Below are positions 1 to 7,797 of a DNA stretch of 31,737 nt, piece by piece (positions within the stretch are counted from its first letter, which is position 1; each line of letters starts with the position of its first letter). The notes below the pieces were generated by a model. That model was not told the origin of the DNA. It worked only from the letters and a program-made list of their open reading frames with translations, and made no database searches. Position numbers and translations under genes: made by a program. Source of the stretch: Candidatus Zambryskibacteria bacterium RIFCSPLOWO2_01_FULL_47_14 (GTDB lineage: Bacteria > Patescibacteria > Paceibacteria > UBA9973 > Zambryskibacteraceae); NCBI GenBank assembly GCA_001824005.1, contig MHWG01000004.1, positions 20,225 to 51,961 of the forward strand. The letters run 5' to 3'.

Positions 1-2
1 CC

Positions 3-599
3 AAAGAATTCAACTTCACCCATCAGGAGATTGGTAAGAAGGTTGGCAAGAGTCGCGAATACGTATCGAACACCCTTCGTATTCTTATGTTGCCAGAACA
101 TATTCTTACTGCTCTCTCGGAGGGTAAGATTAGCGAGGGACACACGCGCCCACTTATGATGCTCATCGATAGGCGAGAAGAGCAGGAAACATTATTCAAG
201 GAAATAATCTTTAAGAAATTAAATGTCCGCGAAGCAGAGAATATCGCAAGACACATCGCCGTCGAGCGCGCGAGGAAACTTGTTGATCACGAGCTTATCG
301 ATATCGAAGACAAGTTTAAGGAGAAGCTCGGTACTCGCGTAAGAATAGAAAAAAGAGAGGATGGCGGTAGATTGCTCATAGACTTTTTCAACAAAGATGA
401 TTTGCGGGCACTGCTCGACAGGATTGTCGCGGAGGAAAGTGTGGAAGCCCTGCTTCCACAGAACGTACCCGTATTAACGGACCCGCGCTACGCCGAAGGC
501 TTCGGCGAGGCGAGTGAAGATAAGATAATGGTTGAGGACTCTCCGGTCTCTTCAGAAGACGACGAGACTCTCTACTCTGTTTCCAATTTCAGCATTTGA
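3..599 (+). CDS. parB: ParB/Spo0J-type partition protein, C-terminal part (5' end outside window)
   Basis: The frame is open from the left edge, so the true start lies outside the window. The first residues visible, including FNFTHQEIGKKVGKSREYVS, look like the ParB helix-turn-helix, followed by the family-typical stretch LSEGKISEGHTRPLMML. The remainder is a charged linker and an acidic C-terminus. ParB proteins bind parS sites near the replication origin and act with ParA in chromosome segregation; the N-terminal CTPase box, which would confirm this, is not in view. The gene ends just before a promoter for the next gene, so the two are probably separate units. A Noc- or plasmid-type ParB relative is the alternative. 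Confidence 0.85.
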   Translation, partial: KEFNFTHQEIGKKVGKSREYVSNTLRILMLPEHILTALSEGKISEGHTRPLMMLIDRREEQETLFKEIIFKKLNVREAENIARHIAVERARKLVDHELIDIEDKFKEKLGTRVRIEKREDGGRLLIDFFNKDDLRALLDRIVAEESVEALLPQNVPVLTDPRYAEGFGEASEDKIMVEDSPVSSEDDETLYSVSNFSI

Positions 600-624
600 C
601 AATTTATTAGTGCTGTGCTACTGT
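596..624 (+). promoter_or_regulatory. Sigma70-type promoter for the Cys-rich protein gene
   Basis: A consensus TTGACA lies at 596-601 and overlaps the parB stop. After 17 nt comes TACTGT (619-624). The predicted start near 631 gives a short leader carrying the Shine-Dalgarno sequence AAAGGAG (647-653). Confidence 0.5.
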
Positions 625-658
625 TTAGATGGATTTGATATTTCAGAAAGGAGCAGAT

Positions 659-1438
659 ATGAAGGAGTTTTGCGGTGCTTGGTGGTGTGAAAATCCCATC
701 AAGCAGATCCGGAAGGTCGACGGGATTGCCGTGTGTCGGCCCTGCTATCAGTATGTCTGGGAGCAGGCCAAGAAGATGGGCATACAGATGGAGACAGCCT
801 TTCGCGTAGTCGAGCCGCCTCAGAGGAATCCTGTCCGCAAGCGAATCAGGTGCTCGCGGCCTGAGTGCGGAGTGGTGCTCACACCGAGGATGGATTCGAG
901 TGAGTACCGCTGGCTCAATCGTTCGACGCCAGTTTGTCGGAACTGCTATCAGACCACCTGGGAGTACAAGGAGAAGCACGGTCTGAGTTCCATGCAAGAG
1001 GCGTTCGACAAGCTTTACCCGAAGGGATGGCGGCCGCCTACGCCGGAACCTGTGAAGTGCGCGATGCCGTGGTGCGCGTGCATGGTCCCACAGGAGAGTC
1101 GCCACGCTTTCAACGAGACGACCTTCGTCTGCTCCGAATGCAGGCGATACCTACATGTGTTGAGCAGGCGCTATACCCACGCCGGTCATGATTGGAAGTG
1201 GTACGCCTCGAACGCGATGCGGGGTATGGTGCCGGCGCCGGGAGCGCCGGAGCGCTGCGCGGCCAAGTGGTGCAATCGGATCGTGGGAGATTCGGGCCAG
1301 CGTGGTCCGAACGGCGAGGCAGTCTGCAACACGGATCGCCTCTACTTCTACAACTACGGGCGGCGACATGACATCACGTTCGACGATGCGTTTCGTACGG
1401 CGCCGCCGCCACGACTCCTCCACACGCGAGTGGAATAA
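659..1438 (+). CDS. Four-repeat Cys-rich (zinc-ribbon-like) protein of unknown function
   Basis: 259 aa. ATG 659 is chosen because AAAGGAG ends 5 nt upstream; an in-frame ATG at 629 has no such site. The protein is four tandem units of about 65 residues, each CX4C - about 15-22 residues - CX2C followed by an aromatic/basic helix: Cys 5/10/26/29, 65/70/93/96, 134/139/158/161 and 200/205/223. In unit 4 the last Cys is replaced (CNTD, Asp226). The Cys spacing suggests one zinc per unit and binding to nucleic acid or protein; both are inference. There is no signal peptide or membrane segment. The gene is monocistronic with its own promoter and a strong terminator, and appears more GC-rich than its neighbours. 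I do not recognise the family. Confidence 0.75.
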   Translation: MKEFCGAWWCENPIKQIRKVDGIAVCRPCYQYVWEQAKKMGIQMETAFRVVEPPQRNPVRKRIRCSRPECGVVLTPRMDSSEYRWLNRSTPVCRNCYQTTWEYKEKHGLSSMQEAFDKLYPKGWRPPTPEPVKCAMPWCACMVPQESRHAFNETTFVCSECRRYLHVLSRRYTHAGHDWKWYASNAMRGMVPAPGAPERCAAKWCNRIVGDSGQRGPNGEAVCNTDRLYFYNYGRRHDITFDDAFRTAPPPRLLHTRVE

Positions 1439-1466
1439 TCAAAGAGAGGTGATTGCAGGATTACAG

Positions 1467-1498
1467 GGCGCCGGATGCATTCCGGCGCCACTTTTTAT
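1467..1498 (+). terminator. Rho-independent terminator between convergent genes
   Basis: A perfect 9-bp stem, GGCGCCGGA (1467-1475) with TCCGGCGCC (1481-1489), has the 5-nt loop TGCAT and is followed by ACTTTTTATT. It ends the Cys-rich gene just at the 3' end of the convergent topA. Confidence 0.85.
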
Positions 1499-3732
1499 TT
1501 CTTCTCTAATTTATGCGGATTATGATTCGGGCAATTCTTGTCGGAACAGCGATCAGGAATAGTCTTGGTTCCGACCATCATAAGAGAACCGCACATTTTG
1601 CAAATTTCACCCGTGGGCTTGGCCTTGATGGCGTATTTGCAGTCAGGATAATTCGAACATGAGTAGAAGACGCCGAAGCGGCCGCGGCGTTCGGTCATAA
1701 AACCTTTTTTACATACAGGGCATTCGATGCCGGTCGAGTCAGCCCTCTCCTGCTGTTCATCTTTCTTTACATAACGGCATTTCGGGAATCTTGAACAGGC
1801 GGTAAACATGCCGAACTTGCCTTCGCGCGTTACCAAGTTGCCCTCGCCGCATTTGGGGCAGATTTCGCCCGTATCTTTCGGTCCTTTGAGTTCTTTGCCC
1901 TCGAGTGTTCTGGCACCGGCGCATTCAGGAAATTTTTCACACGAATAGAATTTGCCTCCCTTGCCGAGTTTTATAATCATTTTACTGCCGCAGACGGGGC
2001 ACCTCATATCCAAAGGAGCAGGACCTAAGTTTGTAATCTTCTCGATTTTTTCTTTCGCCTTCACATCCTTCTCGAACGGCGCATAAAAATCTTTCAGAGT
2101 TTTGAGATAAGTCCGGTCGCCGTTGGCAATTTCATCCAGCTTGTCCTCCATCTCGGCGGTGAAGGTGTCGCTGATGTATGAAGCGAAATGTTCTTCGAGA
2201 AATGTGCTCACCACTTCGCCCGTGTCGGTGGGGTGGAGAGCCTTGTTCAATTTCTCTACATAACCCCGGTCTTCGAGAGTCTTCATAATTGAGGCATAAG
2301 TTGAAGGCCTGCCAATACCGCGCTTCTCGAGTTCTTTGATGAGTCCTGCCTCCGAGTATCTTGGCAATGGCTCGGTTTGCTTCTCTTCCGAACGCATGTC
2401 TTTCAGATTGAGTTTTTCTCCGATTTCAAACTTTGGCAACACCACATCTTCGGAGGCCGACGCTGGATCAGCTTTGAGCCAACCGTCGAATAGAATTCTG
2501 GAGCCATTTAACCAGAAATCTGGAAATACAAAGGTGTCACCTTTGTATGATGACAAAGGTGTCACCTTTGTATTTAGGTTTGCCACTACCTTCGTTCTCA
2601 TGATTTCCGCGTTCTTCATCTGGCTTGCGACCGTTCTTTGCCAGATTAATTTGTAAAGTTTGTGCTGTTCGTCCGTATGGCCGGCTTCCTCGACCGCTAC
2701 ATGCGAAGGGCGGATAGCCTCATGCGCTTCCTGCGCATTCTTAGATTTCTTGGCGAATGCATGAGATTCGAAATAATTTTCACCGAATTTCTTTTTTACT
2801 ACGTCCTGGATCTGTGTCTTGGCGTTGGCAGAAAGATTGGTTGAATCGGTGCGCATGTAAGTAATGTGTCCAGATTCGTAGAGCCTCTGGGCTACAGACA
2901 TAGTGCGGGAGGGCGACCAGCCGAGGCGCGAGCTTGCCGTCTGCTGGAGAGTGGAAGTAATGAAGGGTGCGCGAGGGGCTCGGGCGACTCTCGTCTCTTT
3001 GATGTCGTCAACCTGCCAGGTTGACGACTGGCCAAGCTCGAGAATTCTCTCGACCTCCTTCTTATCTCTCGGTTCGACGGAGCATTCGAATGCCAAGGTC
3101 GGACCTTCAGGATCTTTAAGGTCCGACCTTAGATTCGCCCAAATTTTCCAAAACGTTTCCGGCTTAAAGGCGCGGATCTCGCGCTCGCGTTCCATGATGA
3201 TACGAAGGGCAGGGGACTGCACGCGGCCGGCCGAGAGACCGTAGCGCACCTTCCTCCAGATGAGGCCCGAGAGATCGTAGCCGACGAGACGATCCAAGAC
3301 TCTCCTCGCTTCCTGCGCTTCCTTCAAATTCATATCAATCTCTCTCGGATGTTCCAGCGCCTCTTTGACCGCCTCTTCCGTAATTTCATGGAATACGATT
3401 CTTTTGGGATTTGGAAATTGGGATTTGAGATTTCCCAAGCCGACGGCTTGGGCCACGTGCCACGCAATCGCTTCTCCCTCGCGATCGGGGTCGGTTGCCA
3501 GTATCACCTCATCGGCTTTCTTTGCGAGAGATTTTATTTCCGAGATTATCTTCTCTTTGCCCTTCGATATTTCATAATGCGGCACGAAGCCAGCCTCGAT
3601 GTCGATGGCGGCTTTGTTTGATTTTGGCAAATCGCGCACGTGGCCGACTGACGCAAGCACGCGGAAATCCTTGCCCAAATATTTTTCTATAGTCTTCGCT
3701 TTCGACGGAGACTCTACGATTAATAACTTCAT
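1495..3732 (-). CDS. topA: DNA topoisomerase I (type IA)
   Basis: 745 aa. It relaxes negatively supercoiled DNA through a 5'-phosphotyrosine intermediate. The TOPRIM domain opens with MKLLIVESPSKAKTIEKYLG and has DPDREGE (Asp81, Asp83) as the metal site. The active-site Tyr is Y292 in GHITYMRTDST. The C-terminus carries four CX2C...C...C zinc ribbons (about 577-740), the last one short. The start codon overlaps the dprA stop by 1 nt (TAATG), so dprA and topA are probably co-transcribed and coupled. Four in-frame palindromes (residues about 94-100, 201-213, 235-243 and 387-402) fall where loops are expected and add residues such as NLKSQFPNPK and TKVTPLSSYKGDT that I do not expect in E. coli-type TopA. 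Confidence 0.97.
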   Translation of the reverse strand: MKLLIVESPSKAKTIEKYLGKDFRVLASVGHVRDLPKSNKAAIDIEAGFVPHYEISKGKEKIISEIKSLAKKADEVILATDPDREGEAIAWHVAQAVGLGNLKSQFPNPKRIVFHEITEEAVKEALEHPREIDMNLKEAQEARRVLDRLVGYDLSGLIWRKVRYGLSAGRVQSPALRIIMEREREIRAFKPETFWKIWANLRSDLKDPEGPTLAFECSVEPRDKKEVERILELGQSSTWQVDDIKETRVARAPRAPFITSTLQQTASSRLGWSPSRTMSVAQRLYESGHITYMRTDSTNLSANAKTQIQDVVKKKFGENYFESHAFAKKSKNAQEAHEAIRPSHVAVEEAGHTDEQHKLYKLIWQRTVASQMKNAEIMRTKVVANLNTKVTPLSSYKGDTFVFPDFWLNGSRILFDGWLKADPASASEDVVLPKFEIGEKLNLKDMRSEEKQTEPLPRYSEAGLIKELEKRGIGRPSTYASIMKTLEDRGYVEKLNKALHPTDTGEVVSTFLEEHFASYISDTFTAEMEDKLDEIANGDRTYLKTLKDFYAPFEKDVKAKEKIEKITNLGPAPLDMRCPVCGSKMIIKLGKGGKFYSCEKFPECAGARTLEGKELKGPKDTGEICPKCGEGNLVTREGKFGMFTACSRFPKCRYVKKDEQQERADSTGIECPVCKKGFMTERRGRFGVFYSCSNYPDCKYAIKAKPTGEICKMCGSLMMVGTKTIPDRCSDKNCPNHNPHKLEKK
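2526..2571. repeat. Tandem palindromes (AAGGTGTCACCTT type) inside topA
   Basis: Two adjacent copies of the same odd-centred palindrome: 2526-2548 (11-bp arms ATACAAAGGTG/CACCTTTGTAT around T) and 2553-2571 (9-bp arms ACAAAGGTG/CACCTTTGT around T). They stay in frame and encode about 16 TopA residues. Confidence 0.85.
3004..3028. repeat. 25-nt palindrome (GTCAACCTGCCAGGTTGAC core) inside topA
   Basis: Perfect 12-bp arms GTCGTCAACCTG and CAGGTTGACGAC around a central C. The same 19-nt core recurs at the end of the enolase gene (15432-15462), so it is a dispersed element rather than a topA feature. Confidence 0.85.
3095..3130. repeat. Inverted repeat (AAGGTCGGACCTT) inside topA
   Basis: 13-bp arms AAGGTCGGACCTT (3095-3107) and AAGGTCCGACCTT (3118-3130), separated by 10 nt; each arm is itself nearly palindromic. 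In frame, encoding TopA residues about 201-213. Confidence 0.85.
3434..3452. repeat. 19-nt palindrome plus AT-rich filler inside topA
   Basis: 9-bp arms CCCAAGCCG and CGGCTTGGG around a central A. They adjoin the stretch at about 3405-3433, read as NLKSQFPNPK on the minus strand, which resembles a filler sequence I associate with many Patescibacteria genomes. Confidence 0.6.
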
Positions 3733-4589
3733 TAAAATGTTTTTCGGACCTCGCCGAATTCTTCAGCAATGAGTCCTTTGATCTCAAGGAGGGATAATAT
3801 AGCAGAAGCCAGCCCCGTGTCCAATTTGCTCTTCCTTATAAGCTCATCGCGAGAGCAAGGGGATTTGAGAATTTCGATAAAAACTTTTTCCTCGCTTGTG
3901 AGGTTTTCTACATCCGCAAGTGTTGGGTGCTCGTCTTTCCTCTTCAAATCCAGAAGCTCGAGTACGTCATTGTGGTCGCGCACGAGCGCCGCGCCGAGGC
4001 GCAAGAGCATGTGCGGACCTTCTGAAGTGGGTGAGTGTATGGGCCCCGGCACGGCGCCGACATCGCGATTGTATTCTGTCGCGAGACGCGAGGTAATGAG
4101 TGTGCCGGATCTCATTGTCGCCTCTATCACGAGTGTTGCGTGGCACATGCCGGCCATGATGCGATTCCGGCGCGGGAAGGCCCATACGCCCGCTGGCATA
4201 AGATCGTCGTACTCCGAAAGCAAGCCGCCGCCAGCGGCCACAATCTCGTCCGCAAGTCCCGCATGCGAGCGAGGGTGGATCACTCTGCGGTCAATGCCGG
4301 AGCCCGGCAGAGCGATAGTTTGCAAGTCGTGTCGCAGAGCCGCTCGGTGGGCGAGCGAATCAATACCCAAAGCTAAGCCGGAAACAATAGTGACAGGAGA
4401 ACCAGAGAGTCCTGCGATAATCGCCTCACACATCTCTCTGCCGTAAGCGGAATATTTGCGCGTGCCGACGATAGCCAGAAGTTTGTTGCCGGCAAGAGGC
4501 AGAGCGCCTTCACAGCGAAGCTGTTTAGGCGGCTCAGGGATCTCTCGCAGGAGTTCTGGATACTCCTCTGGTTTGAGTGCTCTAATCAT
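3732..4589 (-). CDS. dprA: DNA-processing protein DprA (Smf)
   Basis: 285 aa. DprA binds incoming single-stranded DNA and loads RecA during natural transformation. The Rossmann-like core shows VGTRKYSAYG, SGLALGID, LPGSG, FPRRNRIMAG, SGTLITSRLATEYNRDVGAV and LLRLGA in the usual order. A small winged-helix-like C-terminal region follows (about 215-285). The N-terminal SAM domain of longer homologues is missing, as in compact versions. It is transcribed divergently from serS and overlaps topA by 1 nt. A -10-like ATTATA (4598-4603, read as TATAAT on the minus strand) ends 8 nt before the start, so the mRNA may be leaderless. Confidence 0.95.
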   Translation of the reverse strand: MIRALKPEEYPELLREIPEPPKQLRCEGALPLAGNKLLAIVGTRKYSAYGREMCEAIIAGLSGSPVTIVSGLALGIDSLAHRAALRHDLQTIALPGSGIDRRVIHPRSHAGLADEIVAAGGGLLSEYDDLMPAGVWAFPRRNRIMAGMCHATLVIEATMRSGTLITSRLATEYNRDVGAVPGPIHSPTSEGPHMLLRLGAALVRDHNDVLELLDLKRKDEHPTLADVENLTSEEKVFIEILKSPCSRDELIRKSKLDTGLASAILSLLEIKGLIAEEFGEVRKTF

Positions 4590-4629
4590 CAGTATGTATT
4601 ATACTATTTACTGTCTACTATTTACTTTC
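4590..4629. promoter_or_regulatory. Divergent dprA/serS promoter region
   Basis: This 40-nt AT-rich gap holds TATAAT for dprA on the minus strand (4598-4603) and TACTAT for serS on the plus strand (4616-4621). Each ends 8 nt from its start codon and neither gene has a Shine-Dalgarno sequence. Confidence 0.5.
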
Positions 4630-5898
4630 ATGCTGGACATCAAATTCATTAGAGAGAATAAGGAAGCGGTAAAAGAGGCCGCCAAGAAGAAGCATATAGA
4701 CTTCGACGTCGAGAAGCTTATGGAAGTCGATGATCTGCGCCGCCGAATTCTCTCGAGAGTCGAGATGAAGCGTGCCGAACAGAATGTGGCCAATAATCAA
4801 ATCGTCAACGTCACTTCCGAAGAGCGTGAGCAGATTCTTGAAAAGATGAAAGCGCTCAAGACCGAGCTCGAACGCGACGAAGAAGATTTGAAGGCTGTGA
4901 TGAAAGATTGGCAGCTTCTCATGCTCCAAGTGCCGAACATTCCGGACGGTTCGGTACCGGCGGGTGAAGGTGAAGAGGACAATGTCGTAAGAAAGACATG
5001 GGGAGAGAAGCCTAAATTTGATTTCGAGCCCAAGGATCACATGGAGCTCATGACAGCGCTTAATATGGTTGATTTTGAGAGAGGTACTAAAGCACACGGC
5101 TTCAGAGGTTATTTTCTAAAAAATTCCGGCGCCATGCTCTCTTGGGCGATTTGGAATTACGCCAGAGACTTCTTCTTGCGCAAAGGTTTTGATCTCTTTA
5201 TTCCGCCCGTGATTCTTCGCAAACAGCATTTCTACGGCACAGGTCACTTGCCGGGTGACGCGGAAGATATATATCAGACGCAGGATGGTGACTACCTTGC
5301 CGGAACGGCGGAAGTGCCGATGATGGCTTACCATGCAGAAGAAGTGCTAGAAAAAAAGGACTTGCCGAAAAGATATCTGGCATTCTCTCCTTGTTACCGT
5401 CGGGAAGCTGGGAGTTATTCTAAGGATGTGAAAGGTCTTATTCGTGTGCATGAATTCTTCAAGCTCGAACAGCTCATACTATGCGAGGCCAATCATGAAC
5501 AGTCGGTAAAATATCATGAGGAGCTCAACCGAAATACCGAAGAATTTATTGAATCGCTGGGCATCCCGTATCAACAGCTTGAAATTTGCACTGGTGATCT
5601 AAAAACAGCCCATGTGAAGTCGTATGACACGGAACTCTGGGTACCGAAGGAGGGTAAGTACAGAGAGATCGGCAGCGCCTCTTATTACCATGATTTCCAG
5701 ACCAGAAGATTCAATACACGTTACCGTGACGACGACGGCATTCTCAAATATACGCACTCTCTGAATGCGACCGCCATTCCCACACCGCGCATACTCGTCT
5801 CTCTCGTGGAAAATTTCCAAACCGCCGACGGTTCCGTCAAAATCCCGGAAATATTGACCCCATACATGAATGGATTAGGAAAAATAAAGAAGGTCTAA
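4630..5898 (+). CDS. serS: Seryl-tRNA synthetase
   Basis: 422 aa, the usual length. It charges tRNA-Ser with serine. ATG 4630 (MLDIKFIRENKEAV) is the family-typical N-terminus; longer in-frame starts lie in antisense dprA sequence. Residues about 1-110 form the antiparallel coiled-coil arm that contacts the tRNA. The class II core follows, with TGHLPGDAED, motif 2 (YRREAGS), EFFKLEQ, the serine pocket around TGDLKTAHVKSYDTELWVP, and motif 3 (LNATAIPTPRILVSLVENFQ). There is no Shine-Dalgarno sequence, and TACTAT sits 8 nt upstream. It is the first gene of the serS-ftsQ-dus operon, with a 1-nt gap to the next gene. Confidence 0.97.
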   Translation: MLDIKFIRENKEAVKEAAKKKHIDFDVEKLMEVDDLRRRILSRVEMKRAEQNVANNQIVNVTSEEREQILEKMKALKTELERDEEDLKAVMKDWQLLMLQVPNIPDGSVPAGEGEEDNVVRKTWGEKPKFDFEPKDHMELMTALNMVDFERGTKAHGFRGYFLKNSGAMLSWAIWNYARDFFLRKGFDLFIPPVILRKQHFYGTGHLPGDAEDIYQTQDGDYLAGTAEVPMMAYHAEEVLEKKDLPKRYLAFSPCYRREAGSYSKDVKGLIRVHEFFKLEQLILCEANHEQSVKYHEELNRNTEEFIESLGIPYQQLEICTGDLKTAHVKSYDTELWVPKEGKYREIGSASYYHDFQTRRFNTRYRDDDGILKYTHSLNATAIPTPRILVSLVENFQTADGSVKIPEILTPYMNGLGKIKKV

Positions 5899-5899
5899 G

Positions 5900-6733
5900 A
5901 TGAAAATTGTTTCCACCGGAGCAACGCTTTTTTCTGAACAGCATTACTGGAAGAGGAAGGAAGAACGGAAGAAGAAGTTGATTCTATGGACAACTATTGC
6001 CGTTCTGATTATCGCTGGTCTGATCATCATCGCCCGGTTGCCAAAATTTCTAATTACTGAAGTTGGTGTCGAAGGCGCCAGAGTAATCACCGCCGATGAG
6101 ATAGAGAGAAACGTGCTTGAAACTCTCTCGGGCAAATATTTCTGGCTTTTACCCAGAGCAAATGCCGCCATTTATCCAAGACGCAAGGTGAGGGAGAATT
6201 TGATGAAAGAGTTTCCTCGCATAATTTCCGCGGAGCTTTCGCTCGAGAGTTCAAGAATTCTTTCAATAAATGTCGTCGAACGCGAACCATTTGCATTGTA
6301 TTGTCCTCCCCTGATAAGGGGAGGTGAGGAGGGGTTAGAATGTTTCTTCTTGGATAAGAACGGCTTCATCTTCGACGAGGCGCCGGCTTTCTCCGGAACC
6401 GTTTATTTCATTTATTCAAGAACGCCGGAGATCATAGAGCCGAAAGGGCGAGAATTCCTGCCGTTGGAGGAATTCTCGCCCTTGGCCGAATTCATCAATG
6501 GTATTTCCAAACTCGGCTTCGAACCAGTTTCTGCAGATGTTGGAGAAAGGGATGTTGCAGTTTCGATGCAGAATGAATCGCGCATCCTCTTCGACCGCAC
6601 GACTGATCTTACTTCGATTTTCTCTGACCTCGAAGTATTTTTAGAGAATCCTTCGGTCGAGAGAAGCAAGTTGAAAGAGATTGACCTAAGAGTGGAGAAT
6701 AAAATATTTTGGAAAATTTTTGGCAACAATTGA
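5900..6733 (+). CDS. ftsQ: FtsQ/DivIB-like cell-division protein
   Basis: 277 aa. Layout: a basic cytoplasmic N-terminus, one membrane helix (about residues 28-50), a POTRA-like region (ITEVGVEGARVITADEIERN) and a beta domain containing ILSINVVEREPFALY, then a variable extracellular C-terminus. FtsQ links early and late divisome proteins. The gene begins 1 nt after serS and overlaps the proposed dus start. Two palindromic elements lie in frame: one encodes CPPLIRGGEEGLE (6305-6337) and the other EPKGREFLPLEEFSPLAE (6444-6483). The second is a 15-bp inverted repeat, so this part of the protein is probably a later insertion. Sequence similarity in this family is low; the call rests on architecture. 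Confidence 0.75.
   Translation: MKIVSTGATLFSEQHYWKRKEERKKKLILWTTIAVLIIAGLIIIARLPKFLITEVGVEGARVITADEIERNVLETLSGKYFWLLPRANAAIYPRRKVRENLMKEFPRIISAELSLESSRILSINVVEREPFALYCPPLIRGGEEGLECFFLDKNGFIFDEAPAFSGTVYFIYSRTPEIIEPKGREFLPLEEFSPLAEFINGISKLGFEPVSADVGERDVAVSMQNESRILFDRTTDLTSIFSDLEVFLENPSVERSKLKEIDLRVENKIFWKIFGNN
6305..6337. repeat. CCCCTGATAAGGGG-type palindrome inside ftsQ
   Basis: 8-bp arms CCTCCCCT (6305-6312) and AGGGGAGG (6317-6324) with loop GATA, followed by TGAGGAGGGGTT. In frame it reads PPLIRGGEEGL. Related copies lie at 30204-30275. Confidence 0.8.
6444..6483. repeat. 15-bp-arm inverted repeat inside ftsQ
   Basis: AAGGGCGAGAATTCC (6444-6458) and GGAATTCTCGCCCTT (6469-6483) match perfectly around a 10-nt loop. 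In frame. Confidence 0.85.
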
Positions 6734-7737
6734 AGGCCCACTTGTCCCGAGCTGGTCGAGGGATATTTGTCCTGGCACCCATGGCTGATGTCACCGATGC
6801 CGCATTCCGCGCGATTATTGCCAAGTACGGTAAACCCGATGTCATGTTTACAGAGTTCGTCTCTGCCGACGGTCTGGCTCTGGCGCCAGAAGAGGGAAGG
6901 GCAAAGCTTCTAATGGATTTGAAATATTCTGAAGCCGAGCGGCCGATTGTGGCGCAATTCTTCACTTCTTCTCCCGAGCATATGCGGAAGGCGGCGGAGC
7001 TTGCCCGCGAACTCAAGTTCGACGGCATAGATATCAACATGGGCTGCCCGGTGAAAAAGATTATTAATCAGCAATCATGTTCCGCCCTAATCAAGACGCC
7101 GGAGCTGGCCAGAGAGATAATTTATGCGGCCAAAGAAGGTTCGGGCAATCTGCCTGTTTCGATCAAAACAAGAATCGGTTTCAATAAAAACGAATTGGAA
7201 ACATGGATTCCAAATATTTTGTCGACCAAGCCGGCAGTACTCATAGTTCATCTACGCACTGCCAAAGAGATGTCCAAGGTGCCCGCGCACTTGGAATACA
7301 TGAATCGCATTGTTAAGATGCGCAATGAGGTGAGCCCCGAGACTGTCATTATCGGAAATGGGGACGTAATAAATTTGGTGGATGCGAAGAAGAAAGTAGA
7401 GGAAACTGGCTGTGATGGCGTGATGCTCGGACGGGCGATATTCGGCAATCCGTGGCTTTTCTCGACCTCACCCAACCCTCTCCTAGATCTAGGAGAGGGC
7501 AGACACGTAGTGCCGGTGAGGTCTGTGAATGAACGATTAACGACTTTAATCGAACACGCCAAACTTTTCGAAGAGATTTTTAAAAATGTGAAGAGTTTTG
7601 CCATTATGAAAAAGCATTTCAAAGCGTATGTGAAGGATTTCCCCGGTGCGGTGGAACTGCGAGCTAAACTCATGGAGGCGGAAAACGCGGCTCAAGTCGA
7701 AGTAAGTATTGTTGACACCCTGCGTCAATTATGCTAG
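6709..7737 (+). CDS. dus: tRNA-dihydrouridine synthase
   Basis: 342 aa. An FMN enzyme that reduces uridines in the tRNA D-loop. The TIM-barrel motifs are LAPMADVTDAAFR, the FMN/tRNA loop DINMGCPVKKI followed by the SCSAL region (catalytic Cys), SIKTRIG, HLRTA, IIGNGDV and GVMLGRAIFGNPW. The proposed start is TTG 6709, with GGAG 11 nt upstream and overlapping ftsQ by 25 nt; no in-frame ATG lies before the conserved core. A composite palindrome (7464-7523) inserts SPNPLLDLGEGRHVVPVRS just after the last barrel motif, where a linker to the helical domain is expected. It is the last gene of the serS operon. Confidence 0.9.
   Translation: MENFWQQLKAHLSRAGRGIFVLAPMADVTDAAFRAIIAKYGKPDVMFTEFVSADGLALAPEEGRAKLLMDLKYSEAERPIVAQFFTSSPEHMRKAAELARELKFDGIDINMGCPVKKIINQQSCSALIKTPELAREIIYAAKEGSGNLPVSIKTRIGFNKNELETWIPNILSTKPAVLIVHLRTAKEMSKVPAHLEYMNRIVKMRNEVSPETVIIGNGDVINLVDAKKKVEETGCDGVMLGRAIFGNPWLFSTSPNPLLDLGEGRHVVPVRSVNERLTTLIEHAKLFEEIFKNVKSFAIMKKHFKAYVKDFPGAVELRAKLMEAENAAQVEVSIVDTLRQLC
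7464..7523. repeat. Composite palindromic element inside dus
   Basis: The centre is a perfect 24-nt palindrome (7476-7499, arms CCCTCTCCTAGA/TCTAGGAGAGGG). Outer 9-bp arms are GACCTCACC (7464-7472) and GGTGAGGTC (7515-7523). The whole 60 nt stays in frame, encoding 20 residues. Confidence 0.85.
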
Positions 7738-7797
7738 GAAAAGGCCAGATTAGGCCAATTTTTGTCCTTTCTGTATTCAGCAGGATTGAGGTGAGAC

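Noticed and set aside
3769..4446. 225-codon plus-strand frame opposite dprA
   Set aside because: Ser/Arg-rich product, entirely antisense to conserved DprA motifs.
4456..4629. 58-residue N-terminal extension of seryl-tRNA synthetase
   Set aside because: It reads through antisense dprA and the divergent promoter region; MLDIKFIREN is the normal family start.
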